A stretch of 64,000 nucleotides of DNA from contig NZ_JAMTCN010000014.1 of NCBI RefSeq assembly GCF_024171865.1, forward strand, positions 1 to 64,000, read 5' to 3'. Source of the stretch: Prauserella aidingensis (GTDB lineage: Bacteria; Actinomycetota; Actinomycetes; Mycobacteriales; Pseudonocardiaceae). Shown here piece by piece: positions 34,198 to 42,030 of this stretch (position 1 is the first letter of the stretch; the number at the start of each line of letters is the position of its first letter). A model generated the notes under the pieces. The model saw only the letters and a list, made by a program, of their open reading frames with translations. It had not been told where the DNA came from and ran no database searches. The position numbers were made by a program, and so were the translations under genes.

Positions 34198-36141
34198 TCA
34201 GGTGGACCGGGGTGTGGACGTCGGGTCGGGCTCCTCGTCGTCCCGGCGTTCCCGATCCGCGGACTTGCCGTTGCGCGCGGCTACCTGGGCTGCGCGCGCG
34301 GCCTGCTTCGCCTCCGACGCCTGACGCGCGACCGGCCTGCGCGAGGGCTGCGACGACGTCTGCCGTGTGCCCTGTCCCGGGGCGGGATCCTCCTGGGGAG
34401 GTGCGGCGGGTGGCTGCTGCGTCGACGGACGTTGCTGCGACCCCGGAGAGCTCGCCCCGTGCGCCGGTGTCATCCCGGGGTGGGTCGAACCGCGCCTGCC
34501 CGGTGCTGAGCCGGGCTGTGCCGGTGCCGACCCCGGCTGCCCCGGTGCCGGTCCTGCCGGTCCGGATGCGGGGCCCCCTCGTCCCGGGCCGGGCTGTCCG
34601 GGACCGTGCTGTCCCGGACCGTGCTGCGGGGCGGGCCGCTGCGTGGGCGGCGTCGAAGGCGACGGCGCCGGGACAGGAGACTGTGGCGGGGCCGGAGGAG
34701 GTGTCGCGACCGGAGGAGGTGTCGGGGCACCGGAGGTTCCGTCGGAACCGGCCGGCGCGGTGCCGGCCGTCGACCCGGTCGACGGCGAACCGGCCGGCGC
34801 TGCGGCGGGAACCGCACCGGCGGGCTCGGCACCCGAGCCCGCACCCGAGCCCGAGCCCGACCCCGCGCTCGACGCCGCGAGCGAACCGTCGGCCGTCTCG
34901 GCCGGAAGGGCCGCCTGGTCGTCCTCCGACGTGTCCTCGGCCGCGAACGTCAGCATGTCCGGCCGCACGCCGCGGACGAACTTCGGCACCCGCATCGTCA
35001 CCTTCATGCCCGCACCGGGAGCGGTCTCGACGATCAACGAGTAGCGGTTGCCGAACACCTGACTCATCCGGCGGTTGATGCCGGTCAGGCCGATGTGCGC
35101 ACTGGAACGCGAGTCGCGCATGCCGTCGAGCTGCTTCGGGTCCATGCCGACGCCGTCGTCCTCGACGCTGATCTCGGCCTCGGTTCCGTAGTCCTGCGCG
35201 GTCACCGTGACCGTGCCGCCGCCCGGTTTGTTCGCGATGCCGTGTTTGACGGCGTTCTCCACGAGCGGCTGGATGAGCAGGAACGGCACGACGACGGACT
35301 GCACCTCGGGCGCGATCTTCAGCCGCACGCCGAGTCTGCCGCCGTAGCGTGCGCTCTCGATGGTCAGGTAGCGGTCGATGTTGCGCAGCTCGTCCGACAG
35401 CGTCGTGAACGTGCCCTCCGCGCGGAAGCAGTAGCGCGTGAAGTCGGCGAAGTCCTGCAGCAGTTCGCGCGCCTCTTCCGGGTCGGTGCGGATGAGCGAG
35501 GAGATCGTGTTCAACGCGTTGTAGACGAAATGCGGCGAGATCTGCGCCCGCAGCGCCTTGATCTCGGCCTGGTGCAGCTGGTGCTTGGTGTCCTCCAGCC
35601 GCGCCGCCTCGAGCTGGGTGCCGACGAACCGTGCGACGGCGTCGGCCATCTGCACGATGCGTTTGCCTTTGGTCTTGCCGACGACGATCAGTACCGCGTC
35701 GGTCTCGCCCTCGACGATGAGCGGCACGAGCACGGCGGTGCGCATCTTGCAGGTGCCACGGTGGTTGCAGGGCATCTTGTCGTGCGAGACGACCTCGCGG
35801 CGGTGCTTGCGGATGCAGGTGCCGATGGTGTCGACCAGGTCGACGTAGTGGTCGTTGGCCTCACCGTCCCAGGCCAGCAGCGTGCCCTCGCCGTCGGTGA
35901 TGCCCACGGCGACGCTCTTCAGCAGTTTCAGCAGTCTGCTCGTCATCTTCTCCGCCGCGGCCTGGTCGAGACCTTCACGGAGTTCGAGCGGCGCCTTCGC
36001 CATGACGTACACGGCCTCGAGCACGGCGTCGTCGATCGCGCTCGTCGGTTTGCGCCGCTTCAGCAGCACGATCACGAGCGTGATCACGAGCAGCGCAATG
36101 ATCGCCCCCAGGGCGATCGGCACGGTCAGCTGCTCGGACAC
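34198..36141 (-). CDS. LytS-type sensor histidine kinase with long Pro/Gly tail
   Basis: The 647-residue protein has one N-terminal membrane helix ('ALGAIIALLVITLVIVLLKR'), a GAF-like sensor region (about 60-190) with 'CNHRGTCKM' bearing two Cys and His, a His_kinase domain ('QISPHFVYNALNTISSLI', His about 215), and an HATPase domain ('LVENAVKHGI', 'VEDDGVGMD'). The last ~240 residues are low-complexity Pro/Gly/Ala/Ser/Gln. The tail is far longer than in LytS/BtsS and probably disordered. GTG 36141 is the only good start. It likely phosphorylates the LytTR regulator encoded at 32392. Confidence 0.92.
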   Translation of the reverse strand: MSEQLTVPIALGAIIALLVITLVIVLLKRRKPTSAIDDAVLEAVYVMAKAPLELREGLDQAAAEKMTSRLLKLLKSVAVGITDGEGTLLAWDGEANDHYVDLVDTIGTCIRKHRREVVSHDKMPCNHRGTCKMRTAVLVPLIVEGETDAVLIVVGKTKGKRIVQMADAVARFVGTQLEAARLEDTKHQLHQAEIKALRAQISPHFVYNALNTISSLIRTDPEEARELLQDFADFTRYCFRAEGTFTTLSDELRNIDRYLTIESARYGGRLGVRLKIAPEVQSVVVPFLLIQPLVENAVKHGIANKPGGGTVTVTAQDYGTEAEISVEDDGVGMDPKQLDGMRDSRSSAHIGLTGINRRMSQVFGNRYSLIVETAPGAGMKVTMRVPKFVRGVRPDMLTFAAEDTSEDDQAALPAETADGSLAASSAGSGSGSGAGSGAEPAGAVPAAAPAGSPSTGSTAGTAPAGSDGTSGAPTPPPVATPPPAPPQSPVPAPSPSTPPTQRPAPQHGPGQHGPGQPGPGRGGPASGPAGPAPGQPGSAPAQPGSAPGRRGSTHPGMTPAHGASSPGSQQRPSTQQPPAAPPQEDPAPGQGTRQTSSQPSRRPVARQASEAKQAARAAQVAARNGKSADRERRDDEEPDPTSTPRST

Positions 36142-36242
36142 GGCGTCAATGCTGGAGGGTCACCGTCGCGGTGGCAAGGCCCGCAGGAGTACTTCGCGTA
36201 TCCGATTCGACACTCCGCGTCATGGGCCACGTGGGCGACTCC

Positions 36243-36327
36243 CTCACTCGACGAGCCGTGACAACCGCCGATCGGCGCGTGGTTTCCCTCCGGTCCGGCA
36301 CGTCGCGCAGTACTGGACCGCCCTGTC
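36243..36327 (-). pseudogene. Detached duplicate of the fpg 3' end
   Basis: These 85 bases match the 3' end of fpg (36999-37083) with about 6 mismatches. Read on the minus strand they still encode a C-terminal zinc-finger segment like 'YCATCRTGGKPRADRRLSRL', followed by a stop-equivalent region. With no start and no upstream fpg body it cannot make Fpg. It abuts the stop of the lipoprotein gene, so the lipoprotein gene is flanked on both sides by fpg 3' ends. Confidence 0.8.
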
Positions 36328-36961
36328 AGCCCTGCGAAATCCTGGTCTCCACCCCGGTCGCGACAGCTGCCGCGTACTGGCATTCCTGCGAACCGCCGTC
36401 GAAGAGCACCCTGACCACTTCCTCGGGGTTCATCTCCATGACCACTTGGCACCCGAGGTCCTGACTGCTCATGTCGAGTTCCACGGCCGCACGACCGTGG
36501 ATGTTGCCGAGCTGCAGACCGTAACTCCGGGCCACGTTCCGAACGGTGTCGCGGGAGAATTCGATGGCGACCTGCGCACCGGTGGAACTCTCCGAGCTCC
36601 AGCAGGCGCCGTTCTTCGTCTCGGGATCCGAGAATTCGCCCCCGCGTTCCAACACCTCCATCGGCATCAACGAACAAGGGTCGACGTCGGTGGAATCATC
36701 GACGTCCCGCAGATCCCCGGAACTCGTGACATCCGTGGTCGGGGGCGAACTCGCCTCGCCGGGCGCCGTGTCTGCCTCGGCGCTGTCTTCCTCGGCGCTG
36801 TCTTCCTCGGCCCCGCTGTCGCTGGTCGCGGGTGGGGCGCCGCCAGTGTGCTGCGGCATCGCCGTTCCCACCACCTGGTCCCCACAGCCCGCGAGCAGCA
36901 CAACCGCAGCGGCGGAACACACCACCAGGAACCCCACACGACGTCGCTGCCGTCCGAGCAC
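36326..36961 (-). CDS. DUF3558 family lipoprotein
   Basis: This 211-residue secreted lipoprotein has a signal peptide with lipobox 'LLAGC' (Cys about 24), then an Ala/Glu/Asp/Ser-rich linker and a DUF3558 domain ('DPCSLMPMEVLERGG', 'GACWSS', 'LGCQVVMEM', 'ECQYAAAV'), with the four domain Cys likely forming two disulfides. DUF3558 lipoproteins are common in actinobacteria and of unknown function. GTG 36961 follows GGAG five bases upstream. It sits between the true fpg 3' end and a second, truncated copy, suggesting that it arrived by insertion or duplication. Confidence 0.85.
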   Translation of the reverse strand: MLGRQRRRVGFLVVCSAAAVVLLAGCGDQVVGTAMPQHTGGAPPATSDSGAEEDSAEEDSAEADTAPGEASSPPTTDVTSSGDLRDVDDSTDVDPCSLMPMEVLERGGEFSDPETKNGACWSSESSTGAQVAIEFSRDTVRNVARSYGLQLGNIHGRAAVELDMSSQDLGCQVVMEMNPEEVVRVLFDGGSQECQYAAAVATGVETRISQG

Positions 36962-36998
36962 TCTCGCTCCACCCCTTGTCGTCGACGCACAACAACTT

Positions 36999-37083
36999 CT
37001 CACTTGACGAGCCGTGACAACCGCCGGTCGGCGAGTGGTTTCCCTCCGGTCTGGCACGTCGCGCAGTACTGGAACGCCTTGTC
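36999..37083. repeat. Direct repeat copy within fpg 3' end
   Basis: This is the intact partner of the 85-bp repeat at 36243-36327 (about 93 percent identical by eye). It forms the C-terminal zinc finger and stop of fpg. The pair brackets about 670 bases that contain only the DUF3558 lipoprotein gene. Confidence 0.85.
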
Positions 37084-37893
37084 GGCGAAGGACACCTCAC
37101 GCACCGTGTCGCCGCACACCGGGCACGGCAGGCCCGTGCGCCCGTGTACGCGCAGCCCCGACCGCTTCTCGCCCTTCAGCCGTGCGGCGTCCTGGCCGAC
37201 CGATCGCTCCACGGCGGCCGTCAGCACGCCGTGGAGGGCGTCGAACAGCGCGTCCAGCTCCTCGGACGTCAACCTGGCCGGTGTCGCGTACGGCGACAGC
37301 CGCGCGGTGTGCAGGATCTCGTCGGAGTAGGCGTTGCCGATGCCCGCGACGGTCTTCTGGTCGGTGAGGACGGTCTTGATCCGGCGGGTCTCACCGGTGA
37401 GCAGCGTTTCGAGCCGGTCGCGGTCCAGGTCGAGCGCGTCGGGACCGAGCGCGGCGATGCTGGGCACCTCGGCGGGATCGGTGACGATCCAGACGGCGAG
37501 TCCCTTCTTCGTGCCCGCCTCGGTGAGGTCGAACCCCACGTGGCGGGGCGCGGCGCCGGAGTCGGCGGCCGCGTCGTCGGCGGACAGGTGGGTCCGCAGT
37601 GCGAGCGGGTTCTTCCTGCCCGGGGCGGGCGGCTTCGCGGGCAGGTCGTCGGACCAGCGCAGCCAGCCCGCGCGGGCCAGGTGGACGATCAGGTGGAGGT
37701 CACCGCACTCGACGTCGAGGTGCTTGCCGTGCCGCCCGACGCCGGTGATCTCGCGGCCGCGCAACTCCGTGTACGCGGGCGTGACGGTCTTGAGCACGCT
37801 CAGCGACACGACGTCGATCCGGGTCACCGCGCGGCCGACCGCGTGCTCGCGCAGATGGTGCGCGAGCGCTTCGACCTCGGGTAACTCGGGCAC
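37000..37893 (-). CDS. Formamidopyrimidine-DNA glycosylase/endonuclease VIII family
   Basis: The 297-residue base-excision repair enzyme starts MPELPEVE, with Pro2 as the Schiff-base nucleophile and Glu3 catalytic. The H2TH region is mid-chain ('VAGIGNAYSDEILHTARL'), and the C-terminal zinc finger is 'CPVCGDTVREVSFADKAF' plus 'CATCQTGG' (Cys4). It removes oxidised purines or pyrimidines and cleaves the abasic strand. Fpg versus Nei specificity cannot be decided here; the 'HLARAGWLRW' segment departs from the classical Fpg MxxR motif, so Nei-like activity is possible. Its 3' end is duplicated 750 bases downstream. Confidence 0.9.
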   Translation of the reverse strand: MPELPEVEALAHHLREHAVGRAVTRIDVVSLSVLKTVTPAYTELRGREITGVGRHGKHLDVECGDLHLIVHLARAGWLRWSDDLPAKPPAPGRKNPLALRTHLSADDAAADSGAAPRHVGFDLTEAGTKKGLAVWIVTDPAEVPSIAALGPDALDLDRDRLETLLTGETRRIKTVLTDQKTVAGIGNAYSDEILHTARLSPYATPARLTSEELDALFDALHGVLTAAVERSVGQDAARLKGEKRSGLRVHGRTGLPCPVCGDTVREVSFADKAFQYCATCQTGGKPLADRRLSRLVK

Positions 37894-37898
37894 GGCGG

Positions 37899-38339
37899 CT
37901 ACTCCACGGGATGCAGCGGACCCTCGAAGTCCGGCAGATCGTGCTGGGCGATCGACTTGGCGATCCGCTTCACCTCGCCGTTGATGTTGAACACGCCGCT
38001 GACCGTGCCGACCCAGCGTTCGGACGGGTGGTCACCGGCCGGGTCGCCGTCGGTCTCGGCCACGACCGTCCACGGCCTGCGCAGCACCCACCGCAGCGGG
38101 AAGAACAGCGCGACCAGCAACAGCCCGTACGGCACGAACTCGGGGATGACGAGCCGGTCCGGCATCGACAGCACCAGCGCACCCGCCAACGCCAACGCCA
38201 CGCCGGCCATCATGATCCCCGGCGTGTAGTTCGCTGCGGCGTCGTGCTCGAAGTCGTCGGCGGTCGCGGGCTGCCGCCACTCCATGTGCGCCCGGATGAC
38301 CCATTCCCGGCCGTCGTTTCCCCGGACCAGCCGGTTCAT
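37899..38339 (-). CDS. Small membrane protein, unknown function
   Basis: The 146-residue protein has two adjacent membrane helices ('GIMMAGVALALAGALVLSM', 'PYGLLLVALFFPLRWVL') flanked by polar ends, including 'GREWVIRAHMEWRQPATADD' and a C-terminal 'HDLPDFEGPLHPVE'. ATG 38339 follows GGAGGAACG. It lies five bases upstream of fpg on the same strand, so they are likely co-transcribed. No named family was recognised. Confidence 0.75.
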   Translation of the reverse strand: MNRLVRGNDGREWVIRAHMEWRQPATADDFEHDAAANYTPGIMMAGVALALAGALVLSMPDRLVIPEFVPYGLLLVALFFPLRWVLRRPWTVVAETDGDPAGDHPSERWVGTVSGVFNINGEVKRIAKSIAQHDLPDFEGPLHPVE

Positions 38340-38443
38340 CACGTTCCTCCGCAGCCCGCCGGTGTCCCTGTCGGTGGTGTCCCTGTCGGTGACAGAAGCA
38401 CGTACCTCACCGTTCCTGTCTGTACCAGACGTTACCGGGAGTG

Positions 38444-40405
38444 TCACTCTCCGCGGAAGTAGGCGCCGGCCGGTTTCCGGCCTTGGTGGTCCGGTCCGGC
38501 CTTCGGAAACGGGTGGTCGCGGCCGTCGGCACGCTCGCCACCGTCGGCACGCTCGTCACCGTCGGCACGCTCGTCACCGTCGAGACGTGGCGCGGGCTCA
38601 GGGGCCGGTTTCCCGGCTTCGTCACCCGGCTCGGAGGCACCGCGGTCCGGCTCCGGGGCACTGCGGACCCCGGGGCGTTCGACCGGCGGTTCGACGTCGT
38701 GCTCGCCGTCACGTCGGGTGTCCGCGGCTTTGTCGGCCCAGGCCTGCGCGAGGCGGTTCGCCACCTCCGCCCTGTCCTTCGCGGGCGCCCTGTTCAGTCC
38801 CGGCGCCCTGTTCAGTCCCGGAGCCGGTCCCGCGGCCTTCTCCGGGACCGGGGCGCCGCTGTGCCGCCCGTCGCCGCCGGTGCCACCGTCGCCGCCCGCG
38901 CCGACGCCGGAGCGCGCCGTGCCTCCCGCCCGGTCGGACCGGACGTTCACCCCGGCACCCCCGGGCGAGTCCGCGGCTCCCCCGTCGGCTCCCGACCGGG
39001 GCTGCGCTGCACGAGGCTGTCCCGCACGGGGCTGGTCTACGCGGGGCTGGGCTGCTCGGGGCTGGGGTGGGTTCTCGGCACGGGGAGCGTTCCGAGACTG
39101 TTCCGCCCGGGCGGACTTGCCGCGCTCGGACCCGGGCACGGAGTAATCGGTGTCGGCCATCGGGCCGCGTTCGGCACGGTCACCGGACGCGCCGTCCCGC
39201 GCTTCGTCGTCCGAGACCGCGCTGTTCGGGCCGCCGCTGTTCTGCACGCCGTCGTTCGGCGTGCCGTCGTCGGCCACAGCGCCGTCGGCGGGGCCGCCCG
39301 GCTCGTCGCGCACGCGGACGTCACGTTCGGCCTTGCGGTCGACCTCGGGGCCGACCGGTGGCGGCTCGACGAGTCGCAGGTCGCCGCGCGGCCCGCCGTG
39401 CAGACCGATCGCCTGCCGGCCCTCGTCGTCGGACAGGCCCGCGACGCCCGCCACGCCCGCGGCACCGACCGCGACCGTCGACGCGACCGCGAGCCCGACC
39501 TTCACGTGCCCGCCCAGGGCAGCCAGACCACCCGCCGTGCCGGACACGGAACCGGCCGCCGACCCGGCGGCACCGGCCGTGGACCCGGCGACCTCCGACA
39601 CGGCGGCGGCGCCCGAGGCGGCACCGCCCCAGTTCGCGACCACGCCGGCCGCGGGCACGAGCAGCACCAGCACGCCGGCGTGCGACCGCAGCGAGGAGCA
39701 GACGTCACGCAGCTCGTCGTGGGTCGCCCGGCACGACGAGCACGCCGACAGGTGCGCCTTGACCTTGCGCGCCTCCGCGCCCGTGACGCTGCCCGCGGTG
39801 TAGCCACCGAGCTTCTCGACGATCGTGCGGCAGCCGTTGGAGCTGCGCCCGGTCGCGAGATGTGCCTGCAGGTACGCGGCGCGCAGGCCGATCCGGGCGC
39901 GCCGGGCGAGCGCCGCCGTCGCGTTGGGGCTGAGGCCGAACTCGGGCGCCACGTTCGCGGGCTGCACCCCTTCGACCTCGGTCTGCCACAGCACGGTGCG
40001 CCACCGCTCGGGCAGGCTCGAGAACGCGCGCGTGATCAGTGACGCCTCGGCGGTCGAACTCTGCGTATCGGCGCCTGCGCCGACCCGGGTCGTCAGTTCG
40101 TCGTCGCTGACCGGGACGTCGCGGCGCGCGGCCTGCCACTCCCACGTGACGCGGCGCGCGACGGTCAACAGGTACGCGCGGACGTTGTCCCTCGGCCCGT
40201 TGCCACGGCGGACCGCCTGCAACACGCGGAAGAACGTCTCCGCGGTGATGTCCTCCGCCTCGGACCCGTCCCGCGCGATCCCGCGGGCGAGCCGTCGAAC
40301 GGAGGCCACGTGGAGCTCGAAGAGCTCGCCGAACGCGTCGTCCTCCCCCGAACGCAGCCGTTCGAGCAACATCGCCTCGTCGGTCGCGGACACCGTGCGG
40401 TCCAT
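38444..40405 (-). CDS. ECF sigma factor fused to zinc-finger anti-sigma and long exported tail
   Basis: The 653-residue protein has sigma regions 2 ('EDITAETFFRVLQAVRRGN') and 4 (about 130-185, 'LPERWRTVLWQTEVEGVQPA'), then a zf-HC2 anti-sigma motif 'HLSACSSC' (HxxxCxxC, about residue 216). Two hydrophobic segments follow ('HAGVLVLLVPAAGVVANWG', 'VKVGLAVASTVAVGAAGVAG'), then about 340 residues of disordered Pro/Ala/Arg/Asp sequence with repeats such as 'DGDERADGDERADGGERADG'. Such fused forms occur in actinobacterial ECF groups (ECF52/53-like). The sigma is probably held at the membrane in cis and released by proteolysis or conformational change. Confidence 0.9.
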   Translation of the reverse strand: MDRTVSATDEAMLLERLRSGEDDAFGELFELHVASVRRLARGIARDGSEAEDITAETFFRVLQAVRRGNGPRDNVRAYLLTVARRVTWEWQAARRDVPVSDDELTTRVGAGADTQSSTAEASLITRAFSSLPERWRTVLWQTEVEGVQPANVAPEFGLSPNATAALARRARIGLRAAYLQAHLATGRSSNGCRTIVEKLGGYTAGSVTGAEARKVKAHLSACSSCRATHDELRDVCSSLRSHAGVLVLLVPAAGVVANWGGAASGAAAVSEVAGSTAGAAGSAAGSVSGTAGGLAALGGHVKVGLAVASTVAVGAAGVAGVAGLSDDEGRQAIGLHGGPRGDLRLVEPPPVGPEVDRKAERDVRVRDEPGGPADGAVADDGTPNDGVQNSGGPNSAVSDDEARDGASGDRAERGPMADTDYSVPGSERGKSARAEQSRNAPRAENPPQPRAAQPRVDQPRAGQPRAAQPRSGADGGAADSPGGAGVNVRSDRAGGTARSGVGAGGDGGTGGDGRHSGAPVPEKAAGPAPGLNRAPGLNRAPAKDRAEVANRLAQAWADKAADTRRDGEHDVEPPVERPGVRSAPEPDRGASEPGDEAGKPAPEPAPRLDGDERADGDERADGGERADGRDHPFPKAGPDHQGRKPAGAYFRGE

Positions 40406-40583
40406 TCAGCCAGCCACCCCCTAAGGCCTGCCGGGACCCCCTCGTCACGTGCAGGCACCAGTTGAATGTTGAACACGATACGGAGAGTGGAGCGGTTACG
40501 TCACCCCTCTGCCAGACCCCTGACGCCAACGTGTAAACTTCTGAGCCGTAACCGGGAAGGCACGCCGGACCGGACAACTGCAA

Positions 40584-40639
40584 ATGTGGATCCATATATG
40601 CGGATCCGTACATGCGGACCCACACATGCGGACGTAGCG
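40584..40639 (+). repeat. Four imperfect 14-bp tandem repeats running into tRNA-Gly
   Basis: The units are ATGTGGATCCATAT, ATGCGGATCCGTAC, ATGCGGACCCACAC and ATGCGGACGTAGCG. The last unit is the 5' end of the tRNA gene itself (from its third base). The GCGGA core is shared, so the leader mimics the tRNA acceptor strand. Confidence 0.7.
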
Positions 40640-40700
40640 CAGCTGGTAGCGCATCACCTTGCCAAGGTGAGGGTCGCGGGTTCGAGTCCCGTCGTCCGCT
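40628..40700 (+). tRNA. tRNA-Gly (anticodon GCC)
   Basis: The 73-nt cloverleaf has acceptor GCGGACG pairing with CGTCCGC and discriminator T. The D-arm is 'GCGCAGCTGGTAGCGC', the anticodon stem-loop is CACCTTGCCAAGGTG with anticodon GCC, and the T-arm is 'GCGGGTTCGAGTCCCG' region. No intron. CCA follows only as TCC, so it is added enzymatically. Confidence 0.95.
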
Positions 40701-40707
40701 CCGAAGA

Positions 40708-40739
40708 AGAGCCCCCGTGCATCGCACGGGGGCTCTTTC
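40708..40739 (+). terminator. Terminator of tRNA-Gly
   Basis: The stem AGAGCCCCCGTGC / GCACGGGGGCTCT around loop ATC is followed by TTTCT. It ends eight bases past the tRNA. Confidence 0.85.
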
Positions 40740-40802
40740 TGTGTCCGCGGTTTTCTCGTGTCCGCCCGCAACGACCATGCGACGAGCGGCGCCCACGGCA
40801 TG

Positions 40803-40837
40803 AGAAGAGGCCCCGTGCATCGCACGGGGCCTCTTCT
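40803..40837. terminator. Second hairpin with the same loop
   Basis: AGAAGAGGCCCCGTGC / GCACGGGGCCTCTTCT is a 16-bp perfect stem with loop ATC, nearly identical in core to the tRNA terminator about 95 bases upstream. There is no gene between them; it may be a relic of a lost second tRNA gene or a spare terminator. Confidence 0.6.
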
Positions 40838-41098
40838 GTTGTTCCCCCTGGTTCCCCCTCTGCTCCCCCTCGCCCTGGTTTCCCGTGGCCCGATTCCCCC
40901 TCGAAACCGGGCCACGGGTCAGCGGACCGACCGGCGCCGCACTCTGCGTCGGGATTGCGCCGCGGGTGCCGCTGTGACCATGTGTCCACCATGCCGCGGC
41001 GGCGGGCGTCCGGGCTTCAGGGAAACCCCGCGATCGGGGCGAGTGAAACTACTCAGGTTTCGCGCGGCCGGCTCCGAGACGAGGCGAGAACGGACGCG

Positions 41099-41653
41099 TC
41101 ACTGTTCGCGCCAGGCGAGCGGCGGCAGCGTGAGTGCGGCGTCGGCGACCCGGCGCGCGGTGGTCGTGGTCAGGCTCCGCAGGGCGCTGTCGATCCACTC
41201 GGCCACGCCCGCGACACCGACGTCGCGGTACTCGACGGCTTGGAGCAGCATCTCGAGCTTGTCGGCGTCGCGGGCGCAGCGTGCTTCGGGGCTCGCCGCG
41301 GTCTCGTACTCGTCGACGGCGTGGCGCACGCTGTCGCGGGACGCCTCCGGCAGGGCGGACGTCTGGCCGGCGGTGATCCGGCGCGGGTCGGGCTTGTCGA
41401 CGTACGGTTTCGCCGAGTGGGGCAGGTCCCCGGTGCGGGTCTCCTGGGTGTCGTGCCACAACGCGAGGTAGGCGGCACGGTCCGGGTTCGCACCCTCCTC
41501 CGCGGCGAGCAGGCCCGCGAGCTGGGCGACCCGCATGGTGTGCTCGGCGACGGACTCCGGGTCGCGGACTCCCGCCTGCCACCAGCCGGCCCGCCGGATG
41601 CGCTTGAGCACGCCGAGTTCGTACCCGAACGCCGCGATCCGATCACCGGTCAT
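41099..41653 (-). CDS. HD-domain hydrolase (YfbR/HDDC2-like)
   Basis: The 184-residue protein has the HD signature: '[17 protein letters not shown]' (first His), '[13 protein letters not shown]' (His-Asp pair) and a distal '[14 protein letters not shown]' (final Asp). This order matches metal-dependent 5'-nucleotidase/phosphohydrolases such as YfbR or HDDC2. Substrate unknown. ATG 41653 is preferred with a GGGAGG site 12 bases upstream; the longer frame above it is Arg/Pro-rich without family resemblance. Its 5' region runs opposite the truncated yoeB copy. Confidence 0.87.
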   Translation of the reverse strand: MTGDRIAAFGYELGVLKRIRRAGWWQAGVRDPESVAEHTMRVAQLAGLLAAEEGANPDRAAYLALWHDTQETRTGDLPHSAKPYVDKPDPRRITAGQTSALPEASRDSVRHAVDEYETAASPEARCARDADKLEMLLQAVEYRDVGVAGVAEWIDSALRSLTTTTARRVADAALTLPPLAWREQ

Positions 41654-41729
41654 GGTCCGCGGAACCTCCCTGCCGTCGTCCGCGCCGAGACTAGCGAAAG
41701 CCGGGCGCCCTCGCGGTCGACGCGCCCAC

Positions 41730-41873
41730 GAGGGGATCGGCAAACCGGAAGCCTTGAAACACGGCTTTCAGGGGTACTGGTCGCGGCGCATCACCGACGA
41801 ACACCGCCTCGTGTACAAGATCGTCGACGACGAGATCCGCATCGCGGCCTGCCGCTACCACTACGGCAGATGA
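41730..41873 (+). pseudogene. yoeB toxin remnant lacking its N-terminus
   Basis: The last 47 residues of a YoeB/Txe mRNA-interferase are intact: '[20 protein letters not shown]', then '[20 protein letters not shown]' and the terminal CRYHYGR, whose Arg/His/Tyr are the catalytic end in E. coli YoeB. Upstream in frame the sequence becomes Arg/Gly/Pro-rich and belongs to the opposite HD gene leader, and no start codon with ribosome-binding site is present. No YefM antitoxin gene is adjacent. It is therefore a decayed toxin-antitoxin module. Confidence 0.8.
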
Positions 41874-42030
41874 CCGGCCTGGCGCGATTCCTGCAGCCGT
41901 CCAGCTGCGGCGGAGGTGCGTGCGACCCTCCAGAAGCCCGTAGCCCCAGCTCGGGCAGAAAAAGACCCGGCCCCTCGAAACCGAGAGAACCGGGTGGTAT
42001 GCGCCCATCGTACAGTCACCGGACCACTTG

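Noticed and set aside
36126-36677. 183-residue minus-strand frame across the fpg remnant
   Set aside because: It shares a short stretch with the frame at 36696-37100 only because both cross the 85-bp repeat out of frame; no protein family.
40584-40639. CRISPR-like repeats
   Set aside because: Units are 14 bp, directly adjacent without spacers, and merge with the tRNA sequence; no cas genes.
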